Part shown: piece by piece, positions 1-8,532 of the stretch
How the letters are laid out: each line of letters starts with the position of its first letter
How positions within the stretch are numbered: the first letter of the stretch is position 1
Assembly (NCBI GenBank): GCA_900315565.1
Contig: OMZS01000003.1
Coordinates: forward strand, 62,001-126,000
DNA: 64,000 bases
Reading direction: 5' to 3'
Source: an uncultured Prevotellaceae bacterium
GTDB taxonomy: Bacteria; Bacteroidota; Bacteroidia; Bacteroidales; Bacteroidaceae
Notes under the pieces: model-generated
The model's input: the letters and a program-made list of their open reading frames with translations, nothing else
Database searches by the model: none
Told to the model about the DNA's origin: nothing
Position numbers and translations under genes: made by a program

Positions 1-348
1 GGACTCCGCTACCATGGTGCCGGCATGATTGTGAGCCAGCTCATCAAAGACGGCATGATGCGCGGCGTGGACATTCCACAGATGGAGAGTTTCGAGGCAG
101 GCATCCTGTTCTCGCGCACCGAGGGCATTATTCCCGCGCCTGAGAGCTGCCATGCCATTGCTGCCACCATCCGCGAGGCCAACAAGTGCAAAGAGACGGG
201 CGAGGAGAAGGTGATTCTCTTCAACCTTAGTGGCCACGGACTCATCGACATGCCTTCTTACGATGCTTATCTGAACGGCGACCTGCGCAACTACGATGTT
301 CCCGACGCTGAGATTCAGAAATTCCTGAAGGATGTGCCTCAGGTGTAA
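1..348 (+). CDS. TrpB-like PLP enzyme (tryptophan synthase beta, TrpB2 type), C-terminal fragment
   Basis: The reading frame is open from the first base and stops with TAA at 346-348, so only the last 115 residues are here and the start is outside the window. The visible part begins GLRYHGAG and contains EGIIPAPESCHAI and FNLSGHG, which match the C-terminal part of TrpB2-type tryptophan synthase beta chains (indole plus serine to tryptophan, PLP-dependent). The active-site lysine is not in the window. A strong terminator follows 15 bases after the stop, so this is the last gene of its transcription unit. The TrpB2 assignment rests on the family's known features and on only a quarter of the protein. 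Confidence 0.8.
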   Translation, partial: GLRYHGAGMIVSQLIKDGMMRGVDIPQMESFEAGILFSRTEGIIPAPESCHAIAATIREANKCKETGEEKVILFNLSGHGLIDMPSYDAYLNGDLRNYDVPDAEIQKFLKDVPQV

Positions 349-360
349 AACAGTGTAAAC

Positions 361-397
361 AAAAAAAGGTTCTTCGCGGGGGGCGAGGAACCTTTTT
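361..397 (+). terminator. Intrinsic terminator after the TrpB-like gene
   Basis: A 10-bp stem, GGTTCTTCGC (368-377) with GCGAGGAACC (383-392) and one G-T pair, is flanked by an A-tract at 361-367 and TTTTT at 393-397. It is a textbook rho-independent terminator just after the stop at 348. Confidence 0.88.
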
Positions 398-409
398 ATA
401 ATAACCAAG

Positions 410-445
410 AATGGCAGGATTCTCACGAACCCTGCCATTTTAATT
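410..445 (+). terminator. Second hairpin, possible back-up terminator; rest of 446-809 without a recognised gene
   Basis: AATGGCAGG (410-418) pairs with CCTGCCATT (431-439) and is followed by TTAATTT. It sits 13 bases after the first terminator. The remaining AT-rich sequence to 809 holds no convincing coding frame. A TAATTTTG match on the minus strand near 612 has no gene in front of it and may be chance. Confidence 0.5.
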
Positions 446-809
446 TAAAAACTAAGAACTTTACTTGCTAATTATTAACTGCATTATGAAAAATTCTTTT
501 TTTCTTCGCCACCTTACAACTATCTGTATGCGTACGTTAATTCAAGGAAGGCGATTCATAGATGCAAAGTTTTTTTTATTGCAGTCATTAAGATGATGAT
601 TATTCTGTTGCAAAATTACAGATTTTTGGTAAAATCGTTGCGCTAAAATGTTTCTAACTGCATGCTGAAATGTTCACGCAGCTGTTCAAATGTTTCCAAA
701 TGGTGTACAAAATGTTAACAACGACTGTTTTTTCGTAAATTATTGGCATTTTTATTGAAAAACAGGGTTTGTTTGACGCTTTTTGGGCAGTTTTTTCATC
801 CTTCGCAAA

Positions 810-3800
810 TCAGGGCTGCTGGCTGATGGCTTTCAGTATTGCGACAGCCTGTTCAACACTGTCCACGTCCTTCACCACCAGCGAGCGTTTGCCTTTCACT
901 TCGCGCAGATTGCAACGGCGTGCGTTGCTGCCCACAAAGGTGAGCAGACGGTCGAAGGCGCGGCTCTTGTAGTAGGCGCTCATGGGGTTTTGCACGAAGA
1001 AGAGGGTCATCTGGCCCTGCTTGAGCATGATTTTTTCGCAGCCCAGGCGTTTGCCCAGTCGGCGCAGCGGCACCACAAGCAGCAGTTCGTTGCCCTCGGG
1101 CGGGATGGGGCCAAACCGGTCAACCAGTCGCCGTTTGTATTCCTCCAGGTCTTGGTCGTTGCGGATGTGTTCCAGCTCGCGGTAGAGCAGCATGCGCTCG
1201 CTGCTGCTGGGCACGTAGAGGTCGGGGAAATACATTTCCAGGTCGCTCTCCAGCGAGCAGTCGTCAACATATTCCACCGCTGTGCCCTTGTTTGCCGGTT
1301 TATTGCCCTTGTCAGGCGATTGTTTCGTGTCGGCCTGACTGGCTTCCATTTCGGCGTAGAGGTCCTGAAACTCGTCGTTCTTCAGTTCGGTGACGGCCTG
1401 CGAGAGTATTTTCTGGTAAGTCTCGTAGCCCAGGTCTTCCATGAATCCGCTTTGTTCGGCACCCAGCAGATTGCCCGCACCGCGAATGTCGAGATCCTGC
1501 ATCGACAGGTTGAATCCGCTGCCCAGCTCAGAGAAGGTTTCCAGTGCCTCCAGTCTCCGTCGCGCCTCCTGATTGAGGTGGGCCAGCGGCGGAGCCAGCA
1601 GATAACAGAAGGCTTTTTTGTTGCTTCGTCCCACTCGGCCTCGCATCTGATGCAGGTCGCTCAGTCCGAATCGGTGGGCATCGTTGATGATGATGGTGTT
1701 GGCGTTGGGAATGTCGATGCCGTTTTCAACGATGGTGGTAGAGAGCAACACGTCGTAGTCGTAGTTGATGAATCCCATGACGATTTTCTCCAGTTCCTCG
1801 GGCTTCATCTGTCCGTGACCCACAGCCACGCGGCAGTCGGGCACATGTTTACGTATCATCATCGCGAGTTCGGGCAGGTTGCTGATGCGGTCGTTGACGA
1901 AAAACACCTGTCCGTTGCGGCTCATTTCGAAGTTAATGGCATCGGCAATGACTTCCTTGTCGAAGGTGTGTACTTCGGTGCAGATGGGGTAGCGGTTGGG
2001 TGGCGGTGTCTGAATGATGCTCATGTCGCGTGCGCCCATGAGCGAAAATTGCAGGGTACGCGGTATGGGGGTTGCGCTCATGGTGAGCGTGTCGATGTTG
2101 GTTTTCAGTTTTCGCAGCTTTTCCTTGGTGGCCACGCCGAACTTCTGTTCCTCGTCGATGATGAGCAGTCCCAGGTCTTTCCATTTCACGGCCTTGCCGA
2201 TGAGCTTGTGCGTACCTATTAATATATCTATCTTTCCGGTCTCCAGGTCGGAGAGTATTTCCTTGGTCTTTTTGGCGCTGCGTGCGCGAGAGAGATACTC
2301 CACTCTTACGGGCAGGTCTTTCAGTCGCGAGCTGAAGGTCTGGTAGTGCTGGTAGGCCAGCACCGTGGTGGGCACGAGCACGGCTGTCTGTTTCGAGTCG
2401 CTGGCGGCTTTGAAGGCGGCGCGCACGGCAACCTCGGTTTTGCCGAATCCCACGTCGCCGCAAACCAGACGGTCCATGGGCCGCTGGCTCTCCATGTCGG
2501 CCTTTACGTCGTTGGTGGCTTTCAGTTGGTCGGGCGTGTCTTCGTAGAGGAAGCTGGCTTCCAGCTCCTGCTGCATGAACGAGTCGGGACTGAAGGCAAA
2601 ACCCCGTTCATGGCGGCGGGCGGCATAGAGTTTAATCAGGTCGCGGGCAATGTCCTTGATTCTTGTCTTGGTGCGCTCTTTCAGACGGTCCCATGCGCCG
2701 GTGCCCAAAGTGGAGAGCCGTGGTGGTGTCTCGCTGTCGCGACGCTTGTATTTTGATATTTTGTAAAGCGAGTGAATGCTTACATCCACGATGTCGCCGT
2801 GCTGATAGATGATTCTGATGACTTCCTGGTAACCCTGTTGACCGTCGGCCGCCGGATGTTTGGGGTTGGGCGGCAGGGGCACGCGCAGCAGGCCGGCAAA
2901 CTTGCCGATGCCGAAATCCACGTGTACAATATAGTCGCCCGGCTCCATCTCCTGCAACTCCTTCATTGTGAGGGCCATCTTGCCGCTACGAGCGGCATCG
3001 CTGCGCAGGTTGTACTTGTGGAAACGGTCGAAAATCTGGTGGTCGGTAAACAGGCACATCTGCATCTGGTGGTCAATGAATCCGCCGTGCAGCGTTTTTT
3101 CCACCGGGGTGAACGGCAATTGGCGCTCCATGCCTTCGAAGATGTCGCGCAGACGCTCGTTTTGCTTTTGGCTGTCGGCCAGCACGTAGAGCTGGTAGCC
3201 GCGCAGCAGATAATCTTCGAAAGTCTGGGTGAGCAAGTCAAAGTTTTTGTGGAACAGCTGTTGTGCCGACATGTCGAAGCGCAGGGTGGCCTGTGGCTGC
3301 CCCGTGGCGTGGCTGCCTATTTCCATGCGCCTGAATTTGAGCACGTCGTCGGCAAAGAGCGAACCGCTGATCAGCATGTTCTCGCTCTGCATCTGTTGTC
3401 GCAGAGCGTGCTGCTCCATTTCCGTAAGCCCCTCCATGCGCTCGGTGACGGCCTGTTGGGAGAATCCCTCCTGATAGATGCGCTCAACAACGTCGCGCAC
3501 GTAGAGCAAGTCTTTCATTACAATCAGGGTGTCGGCGGGCAGAAATGTCAGAAACGAGGTTTTCTCAGTGCCCGAAACGGTCAGCTCGGGAACAATCTCT
3601 ACGTGGTCGCGCTTGTCGCGCGACAGCTGGGTCTGCACTTCGAAGGTGCGGATAGAGTCCACCTCGTCGCCGAAGAAATCAATTCGGAAAGGCCACTCGC
3701 TGCTGTAGCTGAAAACGTCGAGAATGCTTCCGCGCACGGCAAACTGGCCAGGCTCATACACGTAGTCGGTTTCGCTGAAGCCAAAGTCGCGAAGGGTGCG

Positions 3801-4307
3801 CTCCAGCTGGGTCAGGTTGTGGGTTTCGCCGTTGGCGATGCTGAGACAGCGCTCATCGAGTTTCTTCTTCGACACCACCAGCTCAGCCATGGCCTCGGGG
3901 TGGGTGACAATCAGTAGGCTCTGCGATGGCCGGGTGTTGTCTTGGGCGTGCTGGGCGCTGTGAGTGGCGAGCCGGCTGAGCACCTCGGTGCGCAGAATCT
4001 CGTTGGCCGAATCGCGTTGCCCGTATTTCACCTGCCGGCGGTAAGACGACGGATAGAACAGCACTTGTTCCTGACCCAGCAGTTGCGTCAGGTCGTGATA
4101 GAAATAGCCTGCCTCGTCGGCGTCTTGCAGTACAAAGAGAATGGGGTGGCTGGTCTGCTGGGCCACGGCGGCAAACATGACGGGCGCGCCAGAGGCCACG
4201 AGTCCTTGCAGGAAAACGGTTTTGAGCGTTTTGTCTTCCAGTATTTTCGCCAGTGCCGCAGCTTGCGACGAACGGGCATATAATTGCAATAAGTCTTGTA
4301 TCTTCAT
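810..4307 (-). CDS. mfd: Transcription-repair coupling factor Mfd
   Basis: Large SF2 translocase that displaces RNA polymerase stalled at DNA damage and recruits UvrA. The 1165-residue protein has a UvrB-like N-terminal module, the RNA-polymerase-interacting segment (GDYIVHVDFGIGKF, about residue 450), Walker A GDVGFGKTEV near residue 615, the DEEQ box near 717 and a C-terminal UvrA-binding domain. Length is normal for the family. The frame is open 54 bases further upstream, but the methionine of MKIQDLLQLY at 4307 is preferred because a -7 box (TACCTTTG, 4319-4326) ends 11 bases before it. It is divergent from the glycosyltransferase at 4452. No strong terminator is seen after the stop. Confidence 0.96.
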   Translation of the reverse strand: MKIQDLLQLYARSSQAAALAKILEDKTLKTVFLQGLVASGAPVMFAAVAQQTSHPILFVLQDADEAGYFYHDLTQLLGQEQVLFYPSSYRRQVKYGQRDSANEILRTEVLSRLATHSAQHAQDNTRPSQSLLIVTHPEAMAELVVSKKKLDERCLSIANGETHNLTQLERTLRDFGFSETDYVYEPGQFAVRGSILDVFSYSSEWPFRIDFFGDEVDSIRTFEVQTQLSRDKRDHVEIVPELTVSGTEKTSFLTFLPADTLIVMKDLLYVRDVVERIYQEGFSQQAVTERMEGLTEMEQHALRQQMQSENMLISGSLFADDVLKFRRMEIGSHATGQPQATLRFDMSAQQLFHKNFDLLTQTFEDYLLRGYQLYVLADSQKQNERLRDIFEGMERQLPFTPVEKTLHGGFIDHQMQMCLFTDHQIFDRFHKYNLRSDAARSGKMALTMKELQEMEPGDYIVHVDFGIGKFAGLLRVPLPPNPKHPAADGQQGYQEVIRIIYQHGDIVDVSIHSLYKISKYKRRDSETPPRLSTLGTGAWDRLKERTKTRIKDIARDLIKLYAARRHERGFAFSPDSFMQQELEASFLYEDTPDQLKATNDVKADMESQRPMDRLVCGDVGFGKTEVAVRAAFKAASDSKQTAVLVPTTVLAYQHYQTFSSRLKDLPVRVEYLSRARSAKKTKEILSDLETGKIDILIGTHKLIGKAVKWKDLGLLIIDEEQKFGVATKEKLRKLKTNIDTLTMSATPIPRTLQFSLMGARDMSIIQTPPPNRYPICTEVHTFDKEVIADAINFEMSRNGQVFFVNDRISNLPELAMMIRKHVPDCRVAVGHGQMKPEELEKIVMGFINYDYDVLLSTTIVENGIDIPNANTIIINDAHRFGLSDLHQMRGRVGRSNKKAFCYLLAPPLAHLNQEARRRLEALETFSELGSGFNLSMQDLDIRGAGNLLGAEQSGFMEDLGYETYQKILSQAVTELKNDEFQDLYAEMEASQADTKQSPDKGNKPANKGTAVEYVDDCSLESDLEMYFPDLYVPSSSERMLLYRELEHIRNDQDLEEYKRRLVDRFGPIPPEGNELLLVVPLRRLGKRLGCEKIMLKQGQMTLFFVQNPMSAYYKSRAFDRLLTFVGSNARRCNLREVKGKRSLVVKDVDSVEQAVAILKAISQQP

Positions 4308-4318
4308 GATAGCGGTGG

Positions 4319-4326
4319 CAAAGGTA
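4319..4326 (-). promoter_or_regulatory. mfd promoter, -7 box TACCTTTG
   Basis: Matches the Bacteroidota -7 consensus TAnnTTTG on the minus strand, with TTTG 17 bases upstream of it. The box ends only 11 bases from the ATG, so the leader must be very short. Confidence 0.7.
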
Positions 4327-4420
4327 CTAATTTTTTGCTGAAGCAAAGTCAGAAAAACCAAAAATCAGCCTCTTTGTCAAAAAAACACCTCTGTTTTTAG
4401 CGTTGAAAAAGATTTTATTT

Positions 4421-4428
4421 GTACTTTT
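4421..4428 (+). promoter_or_regulatory. Promoter of the mannosyltransferase-acyltransferase unit, -7 box TACTTTTG
   Basis: TACTTTTG fits TAnnTTTG, with GTTG at 4401-4404 in the -33 position. It lies 24 bases before the chosen ATG at 4452 and rules out the upstream in-frame start at 4419. Confidence 0.7.
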
Positions 4429-4451
4429 GCAGAAAAGAAAACCTGCAGCAC

Positions 4452-5204
4452 ATGAACCCTAGCGACAGCATTGTTATTATTCCCACTTACAACGAGAAGG
4501 AGAATATCGAGAAAATCATTCGTGCCGTGTTTGCGCTCGAAAAGCAGTTCCACATTCTGGTGATAGACGACGGCTCGCCCGACGGCACTGCCCAGATTGT
4601 GCGTGGGCTGATGGCCGACGAGATGGCTGACCGCTTGTTTTTGTTGGAGCGTTCGGGCAAATTGGGACTTGGAACTGCCTATATCGCGGGTTTCAAGTGG
4701 GCTTTGGAGCGCGACTACGAGTATGTTTTCGAGATGGACGCCGACTTTAGCCACGACCCTGCCGACTTGCCCCGGCTCTACAGTGCTTGTGCCGATGAAG
4801 GTTACGACGTGGCCATCGGCTCGCGTTACATCAGCGGCGTGAATGTGGTGAACTGGCCCATGGGGCGCGTGCTGATGAGCTATTTTGCCTCGAAATACGT
4901 GCGCATGGTAACGGGTCTGATAATCCACGATACCACCGCTGGTTTCAAGTGCTACCGCCGGCGGGTGCTCAGCACCATCGAACTGGACAAAATACGGTTC
5001 AAGGGCTACGCCTTCCAGATTGAAATGAAGTACACCGCCTACAAAATAGGTTTCCGCATCAAGGAGGTGCCCGTCATCTTTGTGAATCGTCGCGAAGGGG
5101 TGAGCAAAATGAGCGGAGGCATTTTTGGTGAGGCGTTTTTCGGCGTGATGCGTCTGCGCTGGGACGGCTGGACGCGCAAGTACCCTGAAATAGTGAAATC
5201 GTAA
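4452..5204 (+). CDS. Polyprenol monophosphomannose synthase-like glycosyltransferase (GT2)
   Basis: Predicted to transfer mannose, or another hexose, from a nucleotide sugar to a polyprenyl phosphate at the cytoplasmic face of the inner membrane. The 250-residue protein opens with the GT2 start IIPTYNEKENI, has the DDGSPDGT motif, the metal-binding EMDADFSHDP and the conserved GSRYISGV. It lacks C-terminal membrane segments, as in the short bacterial dolichol-phosphate-mannose synthase type. The ATG at 4452 was chosen over an in-frame one 33 bases upstream because the latter precedes the -7 box. It is followed by a GTGAAA-rich spacer and the acyltransferase gene, probably in one transcript. 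Confidence 0.88.
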   Translation: MNPSDSIVIIPTYNEKENIEKIIRAVFALEKQFHILVIDDGSPDGTAQIVRGLMADEMADRLFLLERSGKLGLGTAYIAGFKWALERDYEYVFEMDADFSHDPADLPRLYSACADEGYDVAIGSRYISGVNVVNWPMGRVLMSYFASKYVRMVTGLIIHDTTAGFKCYRRRVLSTIELDKIRFKGYAFQIEMKYTAYKIGFRIKEVPVIFVNRREGVSKMSGGIFGEAFFGVMRLRWDGWTRKYPEIVKS

Positions 5205-5262
5205 TGGAAACAAGGGGGCGAAATCGAAAACTAGTGAAACAGTAAATACCGAAAACCGTGAA
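5196..5262. repeat. Degenerate GTGAAA repeat at the gene junction
   Basis: The last codons of the glycosyltransferase, the spacer and the acyltransferase start codon together contain repeated GTGAAA/CGAAAA units (TAGTGAAATCG, CTAGTGAAACAG, CCGTGAAATAT). The last unit supplies the GTG start codon. Confidence 0.55.
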
Positions 5263-6016
5263 ATATCTTTACCGACTCTATCAAATCTGCGTGGCATTTC
5301 CAGTCACCATTGTTGCGACCATCATTACCAGTCTTACCATAGCCATTGGAAGCACCTTGCATAAAGGCCATTTTTGGGGCTACCATCCTGGCAAATGGTG
5401 GGCTAGGGTCATTTTGTGGGCCTTTCTTATTCCTGTGAAGGTGACTGGACGCGAAAATCTGAAGCAGGGTCAGTCGTATGTGTTTGTGAGCAATCACCAG
5501 GGTGCATTCGACATTTTCCTCATTTACGGTTACCTTTGCCGCAACTTTAAGTGGATGATGAAGCGCGGCATCAGGAAAATTCCCTTTGTGGGCTTTGCCT
5601 GTGAGCGCAGCCACCAGATTTTCGTTGATAAGAGCGGGCCGCGCAAGGTGAAAAAAACCTACGACAAGGCGCGCGAAATATTGCGCGACGGCATTTCGCT
5701 GGTTGTCTTTCCCGAGGGTGCGCGCAGTTTTACCGGCCACATGGGCGTGTTCCGCCGTGGAGCCTTTATGCTGGCCGACGAGTTGCAGCTGCCAGTAGTG
5801 CCGTTGACCATCAACGGCTCATTCGACATCATGCCCCGGACGCGCGACTGGCATTTTGCCAACTGGCACCGCCTCACCCTCACCATTCACGAACCCATTT
5901 TTCCGCAAGGTCAGGGGGCTGAAAACGTGAAACAAACCATGGAAAGCAGCTATCAGACCATTATGGACGGCCTTGTGCCTGAGATGCAAGGCTTTGTAGA
6001 AAATCCCGACCAATAA
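5258..6016 (+). CDS. 1-acyl-sn-glycerol-3-phosphate acyltransferase (PlsC-like)
   Basis: Predicted membrane acyltransferase that makes phosphatidic acid, or acylates another lipid, for membrane synthesis. The 252-residue protein has an N-terminal membrane segment (VAFPVTIVATIITSL), the catalytic NHX4D motif as NHQGAFD (about residue 78), and FPEGARS (about 150), the substrate glycerol-phosphate-binding motif of the family. The start is GTG; the only upstream in-frame ATG (5204) is cut off by a TAA. The stop abuts a GTG of the next gene, so translation of the two is probably coupled. Some members acylate ornithine or sugar lipids, which sequence alone cannot exclude. Confidence 0.88.
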   Translation: MKYLYRLYQICVAFPVTIVATIITSLTIAIGSTLHKGHFWGYHPGKWWARVILWAFLIPVKVTGRENLKQGQSYVFVSNHQGAFDIFLIYGYLCRNFKWMMKRGIRKIPFVGFACERSHQIFVDKSGPRKVKKTYDKAREILRDGISLVVFPEGARSFTGHMGVFRRGAFMLADELQLPVVPLTINGSFDIMPRTRDWHFANWHRLTLTIHEPIFPQGQGAENVKQTMESSYQTIMDGLVPEMQGFVENPDQ

Positions 6017-6025
6017 GTGCAGAAA

Positions 6026-6898
6026 ATGCAACTGGGCATCCATCAGTTTTCTTATTCCGTCAGCGAAGTGCAGCCCTACATCAACTGGCTGTACTTTTAT
6101 CATGCCTGGGGACTGACGGGCAAACCGCTCGCCGAACAGCAGCAACTGCGCAGCGAGGCCGAGGCCATGCTCGCTGATTTTAGTCTGCGTGGATATCAGA
6201 CGCATGCCCTCTGTGGACTCTTCGAGGCCAATAGTCGCGGCGACGACATTGTGATAAGCCCCCCAAAAACCACCCTTACGGGGAAAGGGCTGGAGGGGAC
6301 ATTCCTGCTTCCTATGCTGCGGCAGCAACGGCCTGCACATGCCGGACAGCCCAACCTCTGTCTGGCCGACTACATTCGCCCTGTCAGCAGTGGTCAGAAA
6401 GATTACATCGGTGTATTTGCCGCAACCATGCATCATGCAACAGAGACCGATTTCAGCAGCGAGCCTTACCAGAAAATGATGGCACAAACGCTGGCCGACA
6501 GACTGGCCGAAGCAACAGCCGAACGCCTCCACCAACAAGTGCGAAAAACCCTCTGGGGATATGCTCCCCAAGAGCAACTCAGCATCGAGCAACTCCTTCG
6601 TGAGGATTTTCAGGGCATTCGTCCCGCTGTGGGCTATCCCTCGCTGCCCGATACCAGTATCAACTTTCTCATTGCCAACCTGCTCAACATCGCCCGCATC
6701 GGCATACGCCTGACCGAAAGCGGCATGATGGTGCCCCATGCGTCGGTGTCGGGGCTGATGTTCGCCCATCCAAAGGCGCACTACTTCGACCTTGGGAAAA
6801 TTGGCTCCGACCAGCTTCGCGACTATGCTCGCCGCCGTGGTTTGCCAGTCACACTCATGCGGCGGTTCCTCGCTTCCAGTCTGATGGAAGAAGAATAA
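6026..6898 (+). CDS. Stand-alone vitamin B12-dependent methionine synthase activation-domain protein
   Basis: In MetH the C-terminal activation domain binds S-adenosylmethionine and re-methylates inactive cob(II)alamin. Here that domain is a separate 290-residue protein. It shows RPAVGYPSLPD (199-209), equivalent to the AdoMet-binding RPAxGYP motif, ESGMMVPHASVSG with FAHPKAHYF, and the early GLFEANSRGDDI and NLCLADYI blocks. No cobalamin-binding or methyltransferase domain is present, so it must act on a MetH encoded elsewhere. A GTG at 6017 directly after the previous stop is an alternative start. Residues about 78-92 are encoded by a GC-rich segment that interrupts an otherwise conserved stretch. 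Confidence 0.85.
   Translation: MQLGIHQFSYSVSEVQPYINWLYFYHAWGLTGKPLAEQQQLRSEAEAMLADFSLRGYQTHALCGLFEANSRGDDIVISPPKTTLTGKGLEGTFLLPMLRQQRPAHAGQPNLCLADYIRPVSSGQKDYIGVFAATMHHATETDFSSEPYQKMMAQTLADRLAEATAERLHQQVRKTLWGYAPQEQLSIEQLLREDFQGIRPAVGYPSLPDTSINFLIANLLNIARIGIRLTESGMMVPHASVSGLMFAHPKAHYFDLGKIGSDQLRDYARRRGLPVTLMRRFLASSLMEEE
6258..6300. repeat. GC-rich insert inside the B12-reactivation gene
   Basis: AGCCCCCC, CCCTTACGGGGAAAGGGCT and GGAGGGG arms encode the proline/glycine-rich SPPKTTLTGKGLEG between the conserved GDDIVI and the LLPMLRQQ block. It resembles the palindromic inserts in dapF, gltB and the GH3 gene. Confidence 0.55.
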
Positions 6899-6954
6899 AG
6901 ACTGTTGCTACTAATAGAGTAGGGGAGATGCGTGAAAAAGGGACAAAAAAAGTC

Positions 6955-6996
6955 CGCAGAGGAGGCCCTTTTAACGCGTGTTGGCCTCACTCTGCG
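6955..6996. other. Long hairpin between convergent genes
   Basis: CGCAGAGGAGGCC (6955-6967) pairs with GGCCTC-A-CTCTGCG (6983-6996), a 13-bp stem with one bulge and a 15-base loop. No T-tract follows on either strand. It lies in the 241-base gap after the B12-reactivation gene and may terminate or stabilise transcripts. Nothing else was recognised in that gap. Confidence 0.5.
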
Positions 6997-7139
6997 AACC
7001 ACTTTTACCTATTGAGATTAAAATCCTGATGTAATAACTAACCTATTGAACAATTTGTGCGTCTTAACAAATAATGTCTGTAATGCTTGGTCTTCTGAAT
7101 ATATATTGCTTGATATTGATGTTTTTGTGTGCGCTAGGT

Positions 7140-8333
7140 TTAACGGTGTCCACCGTGCGAACCGCCGCCGCGTGAACCGCCACCATGCGAGCCTCCACCG
7201 CGTGAGCCTCCGAAACCACCACCGTGTGAGCCACCGAAGCTACTGCCACCGCGTGAGCCTCCAAAGCTGCTACCACCGCGTGAACCACCGAATCCACCAC
7301 CATGCGATCCGCTGAAGCTACCGCCAGAAGAGCGGCTGGGGCTGAACGAGCGGCTGGGCGAAGAACTTCCGCGAGAATAGCTTCCGCGCGAACTGCCCAT
7401 GCTGCTACGCGAGGGACTGCTCATGTGCGAGCCGCCTACGGTGGTGCGGGTGCTGCTTTCGCGGCTGAATCCTGAGCCTGAGTTGCTGCGACCCATTGCG
7501 CCGCGTGAAGGACTCATGCTGCCACGGTCGCTACGGTTGAAGTTTCCATTCTGGTTGCCCCTGTCAAAGTTTCCACGGTTGCCACGGTCGAAGCTTCCAC
7601 GGTTGCCACGGTCGATGTTTCCACGATTGCCGCGGTCGAAGTTTCCACGGTTTCCGCGGTCGAAGTTTCCACGATTGCCACGGTCGATGCTTCCACGGTT
7701 GCCACGGTCGAAGTTTCCACGGTTGCCACGGTCGAAACCTCTGTTGCCATGGTGCTCCAAAGCGCGTCCGCCATGGTTGCCGCCGATAGTGCGATGACGA
7801 TAGTCGCCGCGGTCGAATCCGTTACGCATGCCGAATCCGCGTCCGTCGTGTCCACGACGGTGAGCCATACCCCAGCTGCGTCCGTGATACCAGCTGCGTC
7901 CGCCGTTGCGGTGCCATGCGTGACCTCCTCGATAGGTCAGGTAGAAGTGTGGGCGTCCGAAGTAGAAGAATGTGCGGTGCGGATAGCGGGCATAGATGCC
8001 AAAGTGCCAGAATCCTGCGTCCCAGTAGAGCGGGCGATAGAAGTAAGTGGCAGCGCAGTAGGCGCGATATTGCCAGTCGAGCAGAATATAGCTCAGGTCC
8101 ATGTTGCGTCGCTCCCAGTAAAGTCCGTAGAGGTCGGCTTGGTTCTCAACACTCATCAGATAGTCGAGATTGATTTCGTAGGCGGCCTGATATTGGTCGT
8201 CTGTCAGATTGAGCTCGTAGGCCATCTTGTCGGTGAGGAAGAGGGCTTGTTCGCGAGCCTGCTCATAACTCATGGCGTTAGCTTGAACTGCCATTGCGAG
8301 TATGGCTGTGAGGGTGATGATGAACTTCTTCAT
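7140..8333 (-). CDS. Secreted RG/GS-rich low-complexity protein with FDRGNRGN repeats
   Basis: I do not recognise the function. The 397-residue protein has a signal peptide (MKKFIITLTAILAMAVQANA), an aromatic-rich, predicted folded region to about residue 135 (LNLTDDQYQAAYEINLDYL, then many Y/W/F/R), an H/G/R-rich stretch, eight near-perfect copies of the 8-residue unit FDRGNRGN (about 197-260), an S/R region and a C-terminal tail of GGSRGG and GGSHGG units. Composition is strongly basic and disordered in the second half. Secreted or periplasmic location is inferred from the signal peptide. A -7 box lies 52 bases upstream of the start. Confidence 0.75.
   Translation of the reverse strand: MKKFIITLTAILAMAVQANAMSYEQAREQALFLTDKMAYELNLTDDQYQAAYEINLDYLMSVENQADLYGLYWERRNMDLSYILLDWQYRAYCAATYFYRPLYWDAGFWHFGIYARYPHRTFFYFGRPHFYLTYRGGHAWHRNGGRSWYHGRSWGMAHRRGHDGRGFGMRNGFDRGDYRHRTIGGNHGGRALEHHGNRGFDRGNRGNFDRGNRGSIDRGNRGNFDRGNRGNFDRGNRGNIDRGNRGSFDRGNRGNFDRGNQNGNFNRSDRGSMSPSRGAMGRSNSGSGFSRESSTRTTVGGSHMSSPSRSSMGSSRGSYSRGSSSPSRSFSPSRSSGGSFSGSHGGGFGGSRGGSSFGGSRGGSSFGGSHGGGFGGSRGGGSHGGGSRGGGSHGGHR
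7556..7745 (-). repeat. 24-bp coding tandem repeat
   Basis: About eight copies of a 24-bp unit (CCACGGTTGCCACGGTCGAA plus four bases on the plus strand) encode the FDRGNRGN octapeptide. Copies differ mainly at F/I and N/S codons, so the array could expand or contract without changing frame. Confidence 0.9.
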
Positions 8334-8384
8334 AGTTGTATATTCTTTAGATTGTTAATAATTCGATTTTCTTTTTCTCGATGG

Positions 8385-8392
8385 CAAAGGTA
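8385..8392 (-). promoter_or_regulatory. Promoter of the RG-repeat protein gene, -7 box TACCTTTG
   Basis: Perfect TAnnTTTG on the minus strand, 52 bases upstream of the ATG at 8333. Confidence 0.65.
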
Positions 8393-8396
8393 ATGG

Positions 8397-8447
8397 CTTT
8401 TCGGTACATCCGAAAAGGATTTTCCCTAAACGCAAGGGGGAAAATCC
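8397..8447. other. Two adjacent hairpins in a divergent promoter region
   Basis: CTTTTCGG/CCGAAAAG (8397-8404, 8410-8417) is followed directly by GGATTTTCCC/GGGAAAATCC (8417-8426, 8438-8447). They lie between the divergent RG-repeat and Wzi genes. Roles as operators or RNA structures are open. No clear -7 box for the Wzi gene was found. Confidence 0.5.
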
Positions 8448-8532
8448 CTAAAGTGCAGGTTGCGGCACATTTTCTGCCAGCAAATACACTATTTGGGCGA
8501 AAAAAACGTTATTCATAAAATATAAATAGGTA

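Noticed and set aside
605-625. Minus-strand promoter match near 612
   Set aside because: A single TAATTTTG match in AT-rich sequence with no gene or hairpin-ended transcript in front of it; likely chance.
783-2222. 479-codon open frame on the plus strand opposite mfd
   Set aside because: Antisense shadow of the mfd reading frame; no recognisable domains, and the minus-strand protein has all Mfd motifs.
7556-7745. CRISPR-like array of 24-bp units
   Set aside because: Units are contiguous with no spacers and encode a regular octapeptide in a protein with signal peptide; no cas genes nearby.
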